This document shows, in pieces, positions 45,253-56,493 of a DNA stretch of 64,000 nucleotides; position 1 is the stretch's first letter; the number at the start of each line of letters is the position of its first letter. Below the pieces are notes generated by a model. That model was not told the DNA's origin and did no database searches. It worked only from the letters and a program-made list of their open reading frames with translations. The stretch covers positions 1 through 64,000 of the forward strand of contig JANBPK010000919.1 of the NCBI GenBank assembly GCA_027579435.1, read 5' to 3'. The translations under genes were made by a program, and so were the position numbers. This DNA comes from Candolleomyces eurysporus (taxonomy: Eukaryota; Basidiomycota; Agaricomycetes; Agaricales; Psathyrellaceae).

Positions 45253-46793
45253 ATGCCCAAAGTTGATAAGAAAGCCGACATTGAGGAGATAGAGGAAGAA
45301 GAAGAGTCGAGTACAATGCTCGCGACGCGCACGGCCACCAAACGAGCGACCTCATACAGCCAGCGAAGCATCTCGTCCATGTTCACCAAGACTGGTGGTG
45401 GCAAAGGAAAAGGCAAGGGCAAAGGCTCTGCCGCGTCTGCCACAACAGAAAAGGTGGAAGCTAGCACCGAAGTTGAAGTTGAGTGAGTGTCCACCGGCGC
45501 AACTTCATTTCCCGTATCGTGACCAATATCTCCCACTGCAAACAGAACTGTCGCGTCTAGCTCTGCAAAAGAGGATGCTGAACCTGTAGCAAGCACGTCG
45601 ACGTCTCAAATCGAGATCCCAATTAAAGTAGTGCTGGATACTCTTGAGAAGGATACCATGCACGGGACGTGGTACAACGCGCTCAAGAGCGAGTTTTCAA
45701 AACCATACTTTGAATCTGTACGCAATTCATTCCACTCATTTGTTTGACCGAGACTGATGATGCCTATAACTAGTTAAAGAAGTTCCTTGCATCTGAGCAT
45801 GCAGCACATACCGTTTTCCCTGCGAGTGAGTTTCCACCTTGCATCATAATCGCCTGCTTTTCATTTATCCGTATGTCATAGTGGAGAACATCTACTCGTG
45901 GTCTCGATATACACCTCTACCCAACGTCAAGGTCGTCATCCTTGGCCAGGTACCCTTCTTCCAACACTCTCGCAACCTTGCACGGCTAACTGGAGTTTCA
46001 GGACCCTTACCACGACGTAAACCAAGCACACGGTATGCCATTCCCAGCCTCTTTCCGAACGAATAGGCGTGCTTAATGCTGTTTCTGAAACAAGGGCTCT
46101 CATTCTCTGTCCTGCCCCCTACCAAGCCTCCCGCCTCGCTTAGGAACATCTACAAGCAGCTGGCAGAGGACTTCCCTGGGTTCGTGCCACCCAAAGACAA
46201 AGGGTATGCTACCGTCTTCATCATAAGTTATTCTCCCTTTATGCTCACCGGCACGTTACATACTAAAGGGACCTCTCTGCTGTGGCCTCGCAAGGTGTCC
46301 TATGGCTCAACACCTGCCTCACAGTCCGGGCGCACAAAGCTGGGTCCCACTCAAAGAAGGGCTGGGAGACCTTCACGACCCAAGTTCTGAAAGCCGTGCT
46401 GCACCGGAAGCTTGGTGCGGAGGACGGAGAGCAGCGAGAAGGTGTCGTGTTTATGGCGTGGGGCCTTCCTGCTCAAAACAACCTGGCTAAGCTGGGCATC
46501 GACAAGGTAAGAATAGCGATTGTCTGCTTCCTCTGGTATATGAATTGACACACCCTCTCCCCTGCCATTAGAAGAAACATCTGCTGTTACAGTGAGTACA
46601 CGACTCATTGCCATCAACGATCGAGCATTTGACCAAGTCCTGATTTCATAGATCGGCGCATCCTTCTCCACTTTCTGCTAACAGAGGGTTCCACGGAAAC
46701 GGCCATTTCCGCAAGGCAAACGAATGGCTTGTGGAAAAGTATGGCGAGGACGCTGCGATCGATTGGACCGTGCTCAGCGCCCCGAAGAAGTAG
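45253..46793 (+). CDS. UNG1: Uracil-DNA glycosylase, family 1
   Basis: Removes uracil from DNA as the first step of base excision repair, in the nucleus and mitochondria. The start is ATG at 45253. The N-terminal ~110 residues are variable and hold an SISSMF stretch that fits a PCNA-interaction motif (QRSISSMF), followed by a Gly-Lys repeat. The catalytic domain contains [16 protein letters not shown], the water-activating loop [29 protein letters not shown] and the minor-groove loop [13 protein letters not shown], with the active-site Asp in DPYH and the His in HPSPLS. Seven short introns are inferred and all keep the frame. It ends WTVLSAPKK. Length is normal. Confidence 0.95.
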
Positions 46794-47052
46794 CGGATAC
46801 ATATACTCCTATATCTTTGTTCTATATACCACATTCGCACTGCACCATAATCTTTATTTCTTGCAAATAGTTGGCAATACAATACGGCTACATTTGTGTC
46901 TTTAACCAGTAAAAAAACAATAGGACTAAAGAAAACAACCCGAACGGTCGGCGAAAACGAAGTCAAGAACCAAAAGAAAATCGAAGAGGAAGATCGAGCG
47001 AAAAGAGAAAACATAAAAACATAGTAATCACTCAGCAAGAGAAAGATAGATG

Positions 47053-48850
47053 CTAGTCATAACGCTTCTCCTTCGGAACATTGACGCGTGGAATCTTCAA
47101 CGACCTCCACTCAACACAAACTCTTGCCTTCCCACTTGGGTGCCCAAGCAGCGGGAGTATTAGATCCCGCCCATCTGCACTACCTCTTCTCCTTTTCTCC
47201 AACATTGACCGCAAGTCAGAGCCCCTGCCAAAATCGCCATCCCCCGAGATACTCCTGCCTTCCCCGTCCAACTCAGGTCCAACGTCGCCGCCGTTTTGCT
47301 GCCTGGCAATCAAGTCAAGGAGAGGCACCGACGCATGGCCAGCCAACTCCTTCCTCTTCCTTCCCAGGTCCAACAGCCCATTCCCCCGATACACTTCGTA
47401 CACCTTCAACACGACATTCGTGGTATAGGCGTCGAGGCAGAGGAATTCGAACGTGGAGTCGAACGTAGCCCGGTTCGAATGGTGTTGCATCTTTTCTTCT
47501 CTACCAGGGAGATGTTCACCTGACTCCGTCGAAGAGCTCGAAGAGGCCGTCTGGCCACCGCCTGTAGCTTCTCGCGAGGTATGCAACGGCGGAAGATGCC
47601 ATCCCAGCGAGACGGTCACCATGATTTCGTAGCCCGGTGGAAGCCCGAGATCTTCGAGAGAGTGAAGCGTGAAAGTCACAATGCCCGGTGCTTCAGATGG
47701 AGTCGTTACTGCAACACACAAGGATGTATCAGTACAAACCAGCACGGAAATATGGAAACCAATGCTGTATCCTCACCTTCGGGACTGACACCAGCTTGCC
47801 CCTCCAGCTCGACTAGCGGTCTGTACATCGGTTCAGATATCGGGGCGGGTAATGGTGCTGCTACGACGGGGTACCAAAACACATTGAAGAGAAGGTATCC
47901 CTCGATTTTGCTCATGTCGCCATTGAATAGAGGAGCCTGGACTGTCCATTCATTGGTATCTGAAGCAAAATCTTGGGCACCAATAGGTGACCGAGAATTC
48001 GATCTGACGGTCGACTCGGACGGCCGGCTTGTCAAAGACTCGGATTCCCTGAGTTGTGTGGCTGACGAGGCCGGAAGAGGTTCGGCTTGCGAAGCAGACG
48101 GGGGCAACAAGTGGTTTGCAATGCCCAGGAGATTACTGGACGAGCGTCTGCTGGAAAACGGCCAAAGCCAGCTACGCTTATCATGAACCTCGAGTTCGAG
48201 CTGTTTTTCGTATGGTCCGAGCAGCGTATAGTACGACTTCAAGCCGAAGTTCGGGGTATACCTGGTAGTAGCGTGGACAAATGGTCAGCTTCCTTTGATC
48301 GAGCAGAATGGATCGAAAGCCAACATACGTCCTGTTGCAGACCCCAGTCTGCCCAACCACCCTTTCCTCCCTCCAACTTTGAACCTCACCCCCTTTTCCC
48401 TCTTTATTAGACGAGCCAGAGATGGTACCTTTGGTCCTCCCCAAGATTTTGAGTTTCACCCAAGCGCTAGGTTTCATGCGGAACCATTTCTTCAAGCCTC
48501 GCGGCTTGCGTAGTTGGGCTGACTGCACAACAACGCGGGCAACACCCACACTATGCTGCGGGGAGTACGTGCAGGTGAAGCTCCCCGTGTCATGATCAAC
48601 CTGTGGGGAGAAGCCATCTGAGGGGATGGGCTCATACACGGGTAGTGAATTTGAGTAGCTTTTCGTCAATTTCTGGAGAAACATAGCAGTCTGTTCTTCC
48701 ACAAGACGATGTCGTTAGAATAGGTCTGAAGGGAACGTTTCATGAGTGGGTTCACAGCACCAGCAGTACAGGGTCAGGGACTCACCGTGCGTTCGACGAA
48801 TGGTGTAGCGATGAAGACGAAAGGAACAGTGTCCCAACAGGCTCCTCACT
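47053..48850 (-). CDS. C2-domain-like membrane-associated protein, N-terminus unresolved
   Basis: Spliced frames give about 500 codons ending VNVPKEKRYD at 47053. The C-terminal part looks like a C2 domain (GIVTFTLHSLEDLGLPPGYE, then ATFDSTFEFLCLDAYTTNVV and VLKVYEVYR, then PSGKARVCVEWRSLKI). Upstream is a second C2-like stretch (VARVVVQSAQLRKPR..SAWVKLKILG..YTLLGPYEKQLELEVHDK) and KIEGYLLFNVFWYPVV, which recalls the inter-C2 segment of tricalbins/extended synaptotagmins. A hydrophobic piece (CWDTVPFVFIATPF) near 48820 may be a membrane segment. Exons further 5' (possibly including the frame at 48846-49064) could not be fixed. Lipid transfer at contact sites is a guess. Confidence 0.6.
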
Positions 48851-49218
48851 TCCGAGCAGAGTACATATAGGGCGAGGCCTTGCAGCACGGGAAAGGCCAT
48901 GAGGACGAGCCTCTCGCAGCTAAACCCAAAACACTGAAGACCAGCCAAGGCATAGTACACAAGTTCCATGGGCGGTCAGTAGCCGTCAACGCCGCAGAAT
49001 CCAAATGCCGGTAGTCATAAAGGTCCGAGACTGTAACTCGTTGATTCCAGACGACCTCGAGCATTCCTCGTTGCCGTTATTGCATCGTCGCGTGGCTGTA
49101 CCTGAGTTGCAATCAGGTTCCGCCCAGTGAACAAAGTTGACAGTGGTCGAGGACAAAGCCAGATGCCGTTTTAATTTTAGCGAGTTCTGGGCTCTCGACC
49201 ACTTGCGTCCGTCCTCCG

Positions 49219-50082
49219 ATGATCCCAACACCGGATCTCTCACATCTCTCGACGAAAGATTACGATCTGGTGTACGAGCCTGCTGGTCAATTCTATTCTG
49301 AATGTATGCTTCTATTTAAACTGACTGAAACTTGTAGAGGACACGTTTCTCCTCCTCGATGCATTGGAAGCTGACCTCGAAAGTTTGAGAGCAGCGAAGC
49401 CTAGGATATGTCTGGAAATAGGGTTCGTCCCGTCGTGTTAAATCTCGGAGAGTTTTCGCGGTTAAGAGTATCGATAGGTCTGGTTCAGGATGTGTATCAG
49501 CGTTCCTGTCTAAAATTTTGGGACCTTCGGCTGCAGGTGCGCGAGCATGTTTATTTCCATTACGGATAGAAAACGAGAAACCATTCCAGTTTACATCTGC
49601 ACGGACATAAATCCCCATGCAAACCAAGCTACACGACGAACAGGACGACAAAACCAAGTAGAGCTGGACGTTGTCAATGGTGCATTCGCGCTCCCTCTTC
49701 GTCAAAGGTTACGGTGCAAGGCAGACGTAGTCGTATTCAACCCACCATACGTGCCGACACCGTACGAGGAGGCTCAGATGGCCCAAAACGACAAGGATAT
49801 CGGGGGAGCCTGGGCTGGAGGCAAAGATGGGATGGAGGTTACGAACAAATTTCTCGATCAAGTCGAAGAGATTCTCTCTCTGACTGGTCGGTTCTACCTC
49901 GTCGCTCTCAAGCAAAATAATGTCCCAGAAATAAGAGAACGAATGCTTCGCCAGTACTCTCTTCAAAGCCAGGTACGTCGGACCGAAATTTCGCGCAAGA
50001 AAATTTTTTCACCCCAAGGCAGATCGTGCTGGAAAGACGCGCAGGAAGGGAGTACTTGTACATCATTAGATTCACTAGGTAG
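49219..50082 (+). CDS. MTQ2: eRF1 methyltransferase catalytic subunit MTQ2 (HemK family)
   Basis: Methylates the Gln of the GGQ motif in release factor eRF1, together with Trm112. The start is at 49219 (MIPTPDLSHLSTKDYDLVYE), the usual short N-terminus leading to EPAEDTFLLLDALE. The SAM site is EIGSGSGCVSAFL (spliced across a 55-nt intron). The acidic residue that binds the SAM ribose is in CTDINPHA, and the catalytic NPPY motif is present in VVFNPPYVPTPYEE. The length of about 215 codons and the end REYLYIIRFTR fit the family. Four short introns. The divergent partner is the C2-like gene. Confidence 0.93.
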
Positions 50083-50871
50083 ACAACACAACAAAGTATA
50101 GAAAAAAAGGTATCCATCAGACAGACGCCCGAATCGCTGGCAAGTGCTTCAGAGCGTCTTGCGACAAACTCGTAGGCACGAACCAAACGTCCTCGAGACC
50201 CTTTTGAAAGGGCCATGTTCTCAGTCAAACGACCGGGCGCGAATGTCATCGAGTGGATATGAAGATGTGGCATTTGTAAAAATGCGAGACTCGGTCAGTT
50301 TCTGTAAACAGATCCTGTTCGAGTATGTTCTGAAGAAACAGCAAAGCAGGGTGCCCACCTTTTATGGCTTTGCGCCATGGTCCGTGCGCGACGTTCCCAC
50401 GCTCGTCCATGCGGGTTCCTCCGCCTTCCGCTCCGAGCCCATGTGGTCGTCCTAAGCGGCACAGAAGTAGAGCCGAGGGAGAGGGCGAGTTTGAGCGTCA
50501 GAAGCACTACATACTCTATTCTAAACATTGTTAAGCCTCCGTTACATTCGCAAAGGCCCACAACTTAATGGTCGCCAACATACTCTGTAACCGACTTGCT
50601 CCGAGACGGCGCTTTTCTGAACAGTATAGCCCTCCACTACGTTCACCCAAGCCCACAGCATCCTTCTACTTGGCCGTTGCCCGGCGAGTTGTGTAACCGA
50701 CTTGTTCCGGGGCGGCACCTTATTTGTCAGTTCTGAGCTTGAATCTCACACATCTGTGGGCCGTATTAATGCAAGTGTATATTGCTACGTAGGTATGCAC
50801 CGATAGGCAGGATATAGGGAATGGCGAAAGTCTATGGAAAGTCATGCGAGATCTATGCATCTCTAAATTTT
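50083..50871. repeat. Intergenic region with an imperfect direct repeat
   Basis: No supported gene, although a minus-strand frame around 50100-50220 (MALSKGSRGRLVRAYEF..) could be a small unrecognised exon. 50527-50612 and 50634-50720 are imperfect direct copies, most alike in GTAACCGACTTGCTCCGAG versus GTAACCGACTTGTTCCGGG, and in a GCCCACA element upstream of each. Confidence 0.5.
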
Positions 50872-52134
50872 TTAACCAGATCCACCAGAGTAGACCTTGC
50901 CGAACATGATCTCCTGGAGCTTGTCGTAGAGGGAGAGCACACCAGCACCAGCGACACCACGGAGGATGTTGGCACCAGCACCCTTGAAGAGCGACTTCAT
51001 ACCCTCCTTGGCAATGATCTGGGAACCAGCATCGAACATGGACTTGTAGTGGACACCAGCACCAGAGGTCATCATCATGCGACGACTGGAGAGAAAATGG
51101 CGTCAGTATCACGCCAAGTGGCAACAGTCAGAAGTGAACTCACCGGATGGTATCGAGAGGGTATGAAGCAAGACCAGCACCAATGGTAACACCCCAACCG
51201 AGCAAGAAGGATGCGAAGAAGGAACCCTGGAGGCTACCAACGAGGACGACGGGCTCTGTAAAATAGTCAATCAACTGTCACCCGCTATTCAAAGGTTGCC
51301 ACGTACTGAGGGAGTCGTAGACACCAAAGTAGAGACCACGGTAGACGACGATACCGACGACGGAGGGGACGAATCCACGGTAGAGACCGGCAATACCGTC
51401 GGAAGCCAAGGTCTTTCGGTAGACATCGACCAAACCGTTGAATTGACGGGCACCACCGGTCTTGGCCGACTTGGCGTCGTTGGCGAGACGGGTACGAGCG
51501 TAGTCCAGGGAGTAGACGAAGAGAAGGGACGAGGCACCAGCAGCACCACCGGAGGCAACGTTACCACCGAACCACTTCCAGTACCCATCGCTCTTCTTGA
51601 AACCGAAGAGGGACTTGAAGTAATCCTCTGCAAAGCTGTTAGAAACGCCAACCAAGTAGAGAGGGTGAAGACAACGCACTGAAGGCAAAGTTCAAGGCCT
51701 GGGTAGGGAAGTAACGAATGACGTTGGCGGTGTTTCCTCTCCACAACGACACAAGACCCTCCTCCCTGTAGGTACGGGAGAAGGCATCACCGATGCCCTT
51801 GTAGGGGGTAGAGAGACGACCTTGCTTGATCTGAGAGACGTGACGTGTCAGTCCTGCACGCGAGCGTTACAGGCGCCAGACGTACCATCTCATCCTGGTT
51901 CTGCACCAAGAGCTTGATTCGCTCAATAGGAGCAGCGCTGGTCTTAGCGACGGCCTAGAAGAGCTATTGGTATTGGAAACAAGCGGTAAGACGAGTGTGG
52001 GCTTACAGCGGAGACACCTCCCATGAGGAAGTCAGCTAGAAAGCGCGACGTCAGCACGATGTAGAGGTCAACGACAACGAAGACAACGCACTAGCAAACT
52101 CCTGAGGAGTCTTTCCCTTCTTAACTTCAGACAT
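50872..52134 (-). CDS. AAC: Mitochondrial ADP/ATP carrier
   Basis: Exchanges ATP for ADP across the inner mitochondrial membrane. The start is at 52132-52134 ([14 protein letters not shown]). Three mitochondrial-carrier repeats are visible with PxD/E-x-R/K motifs: [32 protein letters not shown] and [21 protein letters not shown] is the specific ADP/ATP carrier signature. The gene has six or so introns, and the upstream minus-strand pyrimidine-rich tract (CT-rich, 52140-52170) is typical of strongly expressed fungal genes. The length (~312 codons) is normal. Confidence 0.97.
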
Positions 52135-52852
52135 TTTTGGGGGAGGAGAGGAGGAGTGGAGGTGGAGGGAAGAGAACGTTGGTGAGGAACAAATCAAAAA
52201 CTTCGCGCCATGAAAAGGCTTTCGGAAAGCACCGGATCACTTGAAACTCCGCTGCGACCCGTCACCGCCGTCGCCACAATTCCGGGGAACCCTGCCAGCA
52301 AGGCAAATTTTCCCTGACCCGGCCCTGACCTTTACGTCCTTCCGTCGGGCAACACCCGGAATGAACGAAATAGAACAAGAACTTTTCCGAATTCGCCATT
52401 TATTGAGATGATGCCAGCGACCTGGCCTTTATGTGCAACGTATAGACACTGCTGCAGTGTGTTTTCTGAATGGATTCTGTTCCTACCAGGACTGAGAAAA
52501 CGAGGGCCAACTTTGCTTCTTCTTTAACCGACGCCATTTCTCGGAACAACTGAGGCAACCTTGACAATATTAGCGACATACTTACATACACAACGCTCAA
52601 GCGACCGCGTCGCTCCGACTAATCTACCTCGTGCGGAATGAACCATATAGTCTGACATGAACTCGTTTAGTCTGTTTGACTACGGAAGACTCGGACAGTA
52701 CAGTACTTTGAAAACCTCACACTCAAAGCATAACAGGCAAACAATTATACATACTACGCACAAAATAACAAGGAATAAACCCATGCATAACATACAGTAT
52801 TATGAAGTTACGAACACATAAAAAAAAGTGCAAGCCGAGGATAGCCATCGCA
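52135..52852. other. Intergenic: carrier promoter and SUMO-ligase 3' flank
   Basis: 52135-52350 holds the pyrimidine-rich promoter of the carrier. 52400-52850 has only short unsupported frames and an AT-rich 3' flank (AATACAG, CACAAAATAACAAGG). No gene seen. Confidence 0.5.
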
Positions 52853-55348
52853 TCATGACCAGCGCGGCGGTACACCATTCGGTCGCGACGGAGGAGGATG
52901 GTAGTTGTTGATAGGAGGCAGTTGACGAGATTCAGTCAGGGACTGCCGATTGGGATAATTATTGTAGGGAGGGGGTGCTGGTCGAGGTGTAGGTGGGGGA
53001 TACCCATTCAAGGGAGGAAGCGAAGGATGAACCCGAGGTTCTACATGATTAGAGCCCGGGTACACCATTTGCGGTGGACGGTGCTGATGGTCCACCTCGG
53101 TTCGATTCTTTTTCCATGGATCCGTCGAGTTATAATCCGGTAAGTCTGCACTCTCCGCGGTCCGTTTCGATGGTCGGGGAGGAGGTGGGGTCTGGTCTTC
53201 ATCGTCGGACAAAGTCAAGTCTATTACTTCGCTGGCCAACTGGGACTGTTGGGTGGAGGCTTGTGGGGGGAACGAGAGACTGTCCAGAGACTGACTGTTC
53301 GATGGCGAGAGCTCCCGCTTTACTTGACCTTCGTCTTCGTCCTCCGAATCTAAAAGAACAACTACTTCTGCATTTGCTCTGCCCTTGCCCTTGTCCTCGC
53401 TCGGTATCGACGACACAGGGCGCACCGCATTGTGGATAGGCAGCTTTGCGGGGGTGAAGGCCTTAGGGACAACGGGATTAAGTGCCTTCCATCTAGCGGA
53501 TCCATACTTGTTGTCAGAGGTGTGCCATTCACCATCGGCCTCAACGATGACGTCTTCGACACTCTCGGGGGTTTCCTTCAAAATCTCGTCAAAGTACCTT
53601 GAGGACCGTGAGTACAGAACAATTTAGAAGACAAAAACTAACCCACCCGTCAATGATGAGATCTCTGTGGTCAAGCGTCCGTTCGCATGTAGGACATAAG
53701 TATGTCGTTGTCTGCTCCATCATTGAAAACCAAGATGTGGCATCAAAACACTGCGAATGAACACATTTGGAGGAACGACATGGGGTGTTCACCCGCATAT
53801 AGCTGAGCTAAATTAACGGGTCAAAAGCAGATCTGGTCAATGAATGGAATTAACGAACTGGACATTTCAGCGACATTTTTTGTGGGCCTGCTTGGATATC
53901 ATCGTCGTCGCTCATCGACTCCAACACTGGTGGGCAGAATCTGTCAGAAGGGATGAATACAACAAGTAAACATACATACTTTTCTGCTTGATTTCATGAT
54001 TGGACAGTCGTGCATTGGCGTTGAGATTTTCCACCAATTTATCGACGGAAATCGCCTGAACAAGCATGACAACCAAGTAGAACTTCTAAAGCGAGGCGTG
54101 AGTCAATGGGACCCCTTTCAATTTTCAAAATCTTACTTTGCTCTGGACTGGCTGAGTGCTGTTCACGTAAACCATTTCCACGCGATTTGGTTGCGGTGTG
54201 CATCGAGCCAGTTTGCCCAAGTCTGGGGGCGGTGCAGTACCAGGCTTTTTCTTGAGGCCCTTGAGGTTCGCACTCAACTGAGTGTTGTTGACTCTGACCT
54301 CGCAAGTAGGAGGAAACTCGACCGGACAGGGCGCAAGATTATGTCGGAATGGTAATGGGGTTGATGGGGTGTAGAATACCGAGGAAGTGCAAAACAGTCG
54401 AAGCTGGTAATTGGAACTGGGCGCCACGAGGTTAGGACACTGCCTGGGATAACGAGGGAGCCACGCACTTTTCCTGCTTCAATTTAGTGATTTGATCAGA
54501 AGTCAGGGTGAATGTCAGGGTCTGCTGGCGTCTATCCATTGCGCTTGTAGACTCTGAGGCCATCCGAGTCAGGGAGTGTGGCACTCATGATATGAAGAAG
54601 GACGAACCGGGGCATTCAATGATGCTTGACACTTGTTGGTCAATCTGGAAGAACGGCGACTCCTTGAACCTAATCGCTGTAGAAAAGTGAGCACAGTACG
54701 GTGCACAGGCTAACAAAAACCTCACTCACAAGGATTACGTGCCACGGAAGAAGATGATGACCCTACAGCCGGTACTGGAGGCTTTCTGGGAGGAGCATAG
54801 GGGTCGTATCGGCTGACGGAGGCAGAGGTGCCAGTTCCGATAGCAGAATATGGTGACATTTTCTGGTTCACATTATATGTATGATATCCGGAAACTTGTG
54901 GTAATCCCGTTGAAGCAGGTGCAGCAGACGGCCGACTTGTAGTGTAGCTATAATATGACATCGTTAGTGGTAGGCAACAAAAGCCAGCTTAACGCCATGA
55001 GCGAATCTGGCCCATGTTTAAGGGTCCGACCGAGCACTCACCTTCCATAGCTTCGCACTTGAGAAAGGATAGTTTTCGCCTTCAGCCACTTGTCTTCCAT
55101 CCTAGTTGCCCGCCAATGATCCAACTGGAAGCCTATTCTATCGATAATGTCCTGTTTCTTGCCGGATTTTGGCAAGCTTGTGCCACACTCCTCGTTGAGA
55201 CCGGTGATGATTTGCTTCAATTTGTCGACTGTGTTCTGCTTGACGGCGTGTCGGATTTGCTGAGATGCCACATCAGATATCACTGTCGAGTGAGGAGAAA
55301 TGGAGGAGAGCCTACCTCAAAATCCGTCCACGCATCAGCACTCGCCAT
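52853..55348 (-). CDS. PIAS/Siz-type SUMO E3 ligase (SP-RING)
   Basis: Nuclear SUMO ligase. The start is at 55346-55348 (MASADAWTDFE). A 56-nt intron ending at TCTCAG joins QIRHAVKQNTVDKLKQII, so that a SAP domain follows (GLNEECGTSLPKSGKKQDII). Then come a Ser/Pro linker, a PINIT region (SPFFQIDQQVSSIIECPG, later LPDSDGLRV and PPTCEVRVNNTQLSANLKG) and the SP-RING (CPLSYMRVNTPCRSSKCVHS, CFDATSW, YLCPTCERTL). The C-terminal tail has two SUMO-interacting motifs (EVVVLLDSEDED, EVIDLTLSDDED) and ends in a Pro/Tyr-rich stretch. Divergent from NudC with 195 bp between starts. Confidence 0.93.
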
Positions 55349-55543
55349 GGGGTATAGGTTGGGCGGCAAATTGGAGGATTGGGAGACAGCCTTGAAACCG
55401 GCGCAGCGTGAATTTGAAGTCAGGCACTGAACCGTGACTGTGCCAAACAAAGATAAGCAGAGTAGATGCGATGATGTAAGCGGGGACCACAGCTTCATCG
55501 AAAATCCTACTCTCCCTGCTAATTGTCAACTTGCACAATAAAT

Positions 55544-56431
55544 ATGGCCAGTGAGGAGGACTCCGATATGCTGAGCAAAGAGGAGCGCGACCAACGCGAC
55601 AAGGAGGAGAGAGAACGCGAGCGGGCCGAACAAGCAGGTGAGCAGCGAACCGTCTCATTAGCTGCATCATATCTCATCTTGCGTCTTAGCCCTGCCGTAC
55701 AAGTGGACACAAGAGCTGGGTGAAGTCGACATTACAGTACCCGTTCCCAAAGGCACACGGGGGAAGGATTTGACAGTCGTCATTGAAAAGACCAAGCTCA
55801 GTGTCGCTTTGAAAGGCCAAGAACCCATCTTGTCCGGCGAGCTCTGCAAGGAGATCAAGGTTGGGGACAGTACTTGGACTGTCCGTAAGTGTATTTCCAT
55901 TGCCAACAGAGGTTTCAAAATGCATTCAATGACCCCTAGAGGATCAGCAAGTGGTCCTCATTCATCTTGAGAAGATCAATCAGCAGACCTGGTGGGAGAA
56001 CGTCCTAACCCACCATCCCAAGATTGATACTCGCAAGATCGAGCCAGCAAACAGCAAGTTGAGCGACCTGGACGGTGAGACAAGGTATGTGGTACGCTCC
56101 TTATCGAGCATCATCTCACTCATGACTCGTTGAAGAGGAATGGTTGAGAAGATGATGGTAAGCGCCCAAGCCGAATAAGCAGCCCTTTGAGTTCTGACTG
56201 TGTTCCATCAGTTTGACAACCAACAGAAGGTATGTCCCACTTTTCGAGGCTGCGCTCTTTGTCTAACCCTTCACAGCAAATGGGGAAGCCTACGTCTGAT
56301 GAACTCAAGAAGATGGAGGTCAATTACCTCTCACTATTCGACGTCGAGTCACTAACAATCTTCTTTAGGCGCTCAAGAAGTTCCAGGCTGCCCATCCTGA
56401 ACTTGACTTTACCAATGCAAAGATTAGCTAG
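55544..56431 (+). CDS. nudC: NudC-like CS-domain protein
   Basis: Nuclear-distribution protein that acts with Hsp90 and stabilises dynein regulators. The start is ATG at 55544 ([20 protein letters not shown]), a charged N-terminal helix. The CS/p23 domain follows: [56 protein letters not shown]. The end shows the NudC C-terminal helix ([20 protein letters not shown], then [14 protein letters not shown]). Six very short introns and tiny exons near 56140-56280 are inferred from the conserved protein. Tail-to-tail with ESF1, 62 bp apart. Confidence 0.93.
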
Positions 56432-56493
56432 TTTCGAGCTACTAGGTGTATCACTGTACTTTTTCGACATCGCATGGTCAATGTACTCTACGT

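Noticed and set aside
50100..50570. Possible small minus-strand gene (MALSKGSRGRLVRAYEF and an upstream frame)
   Set aside because: No complete exon set, no recognised family; mentioned only in the intergenic entry.
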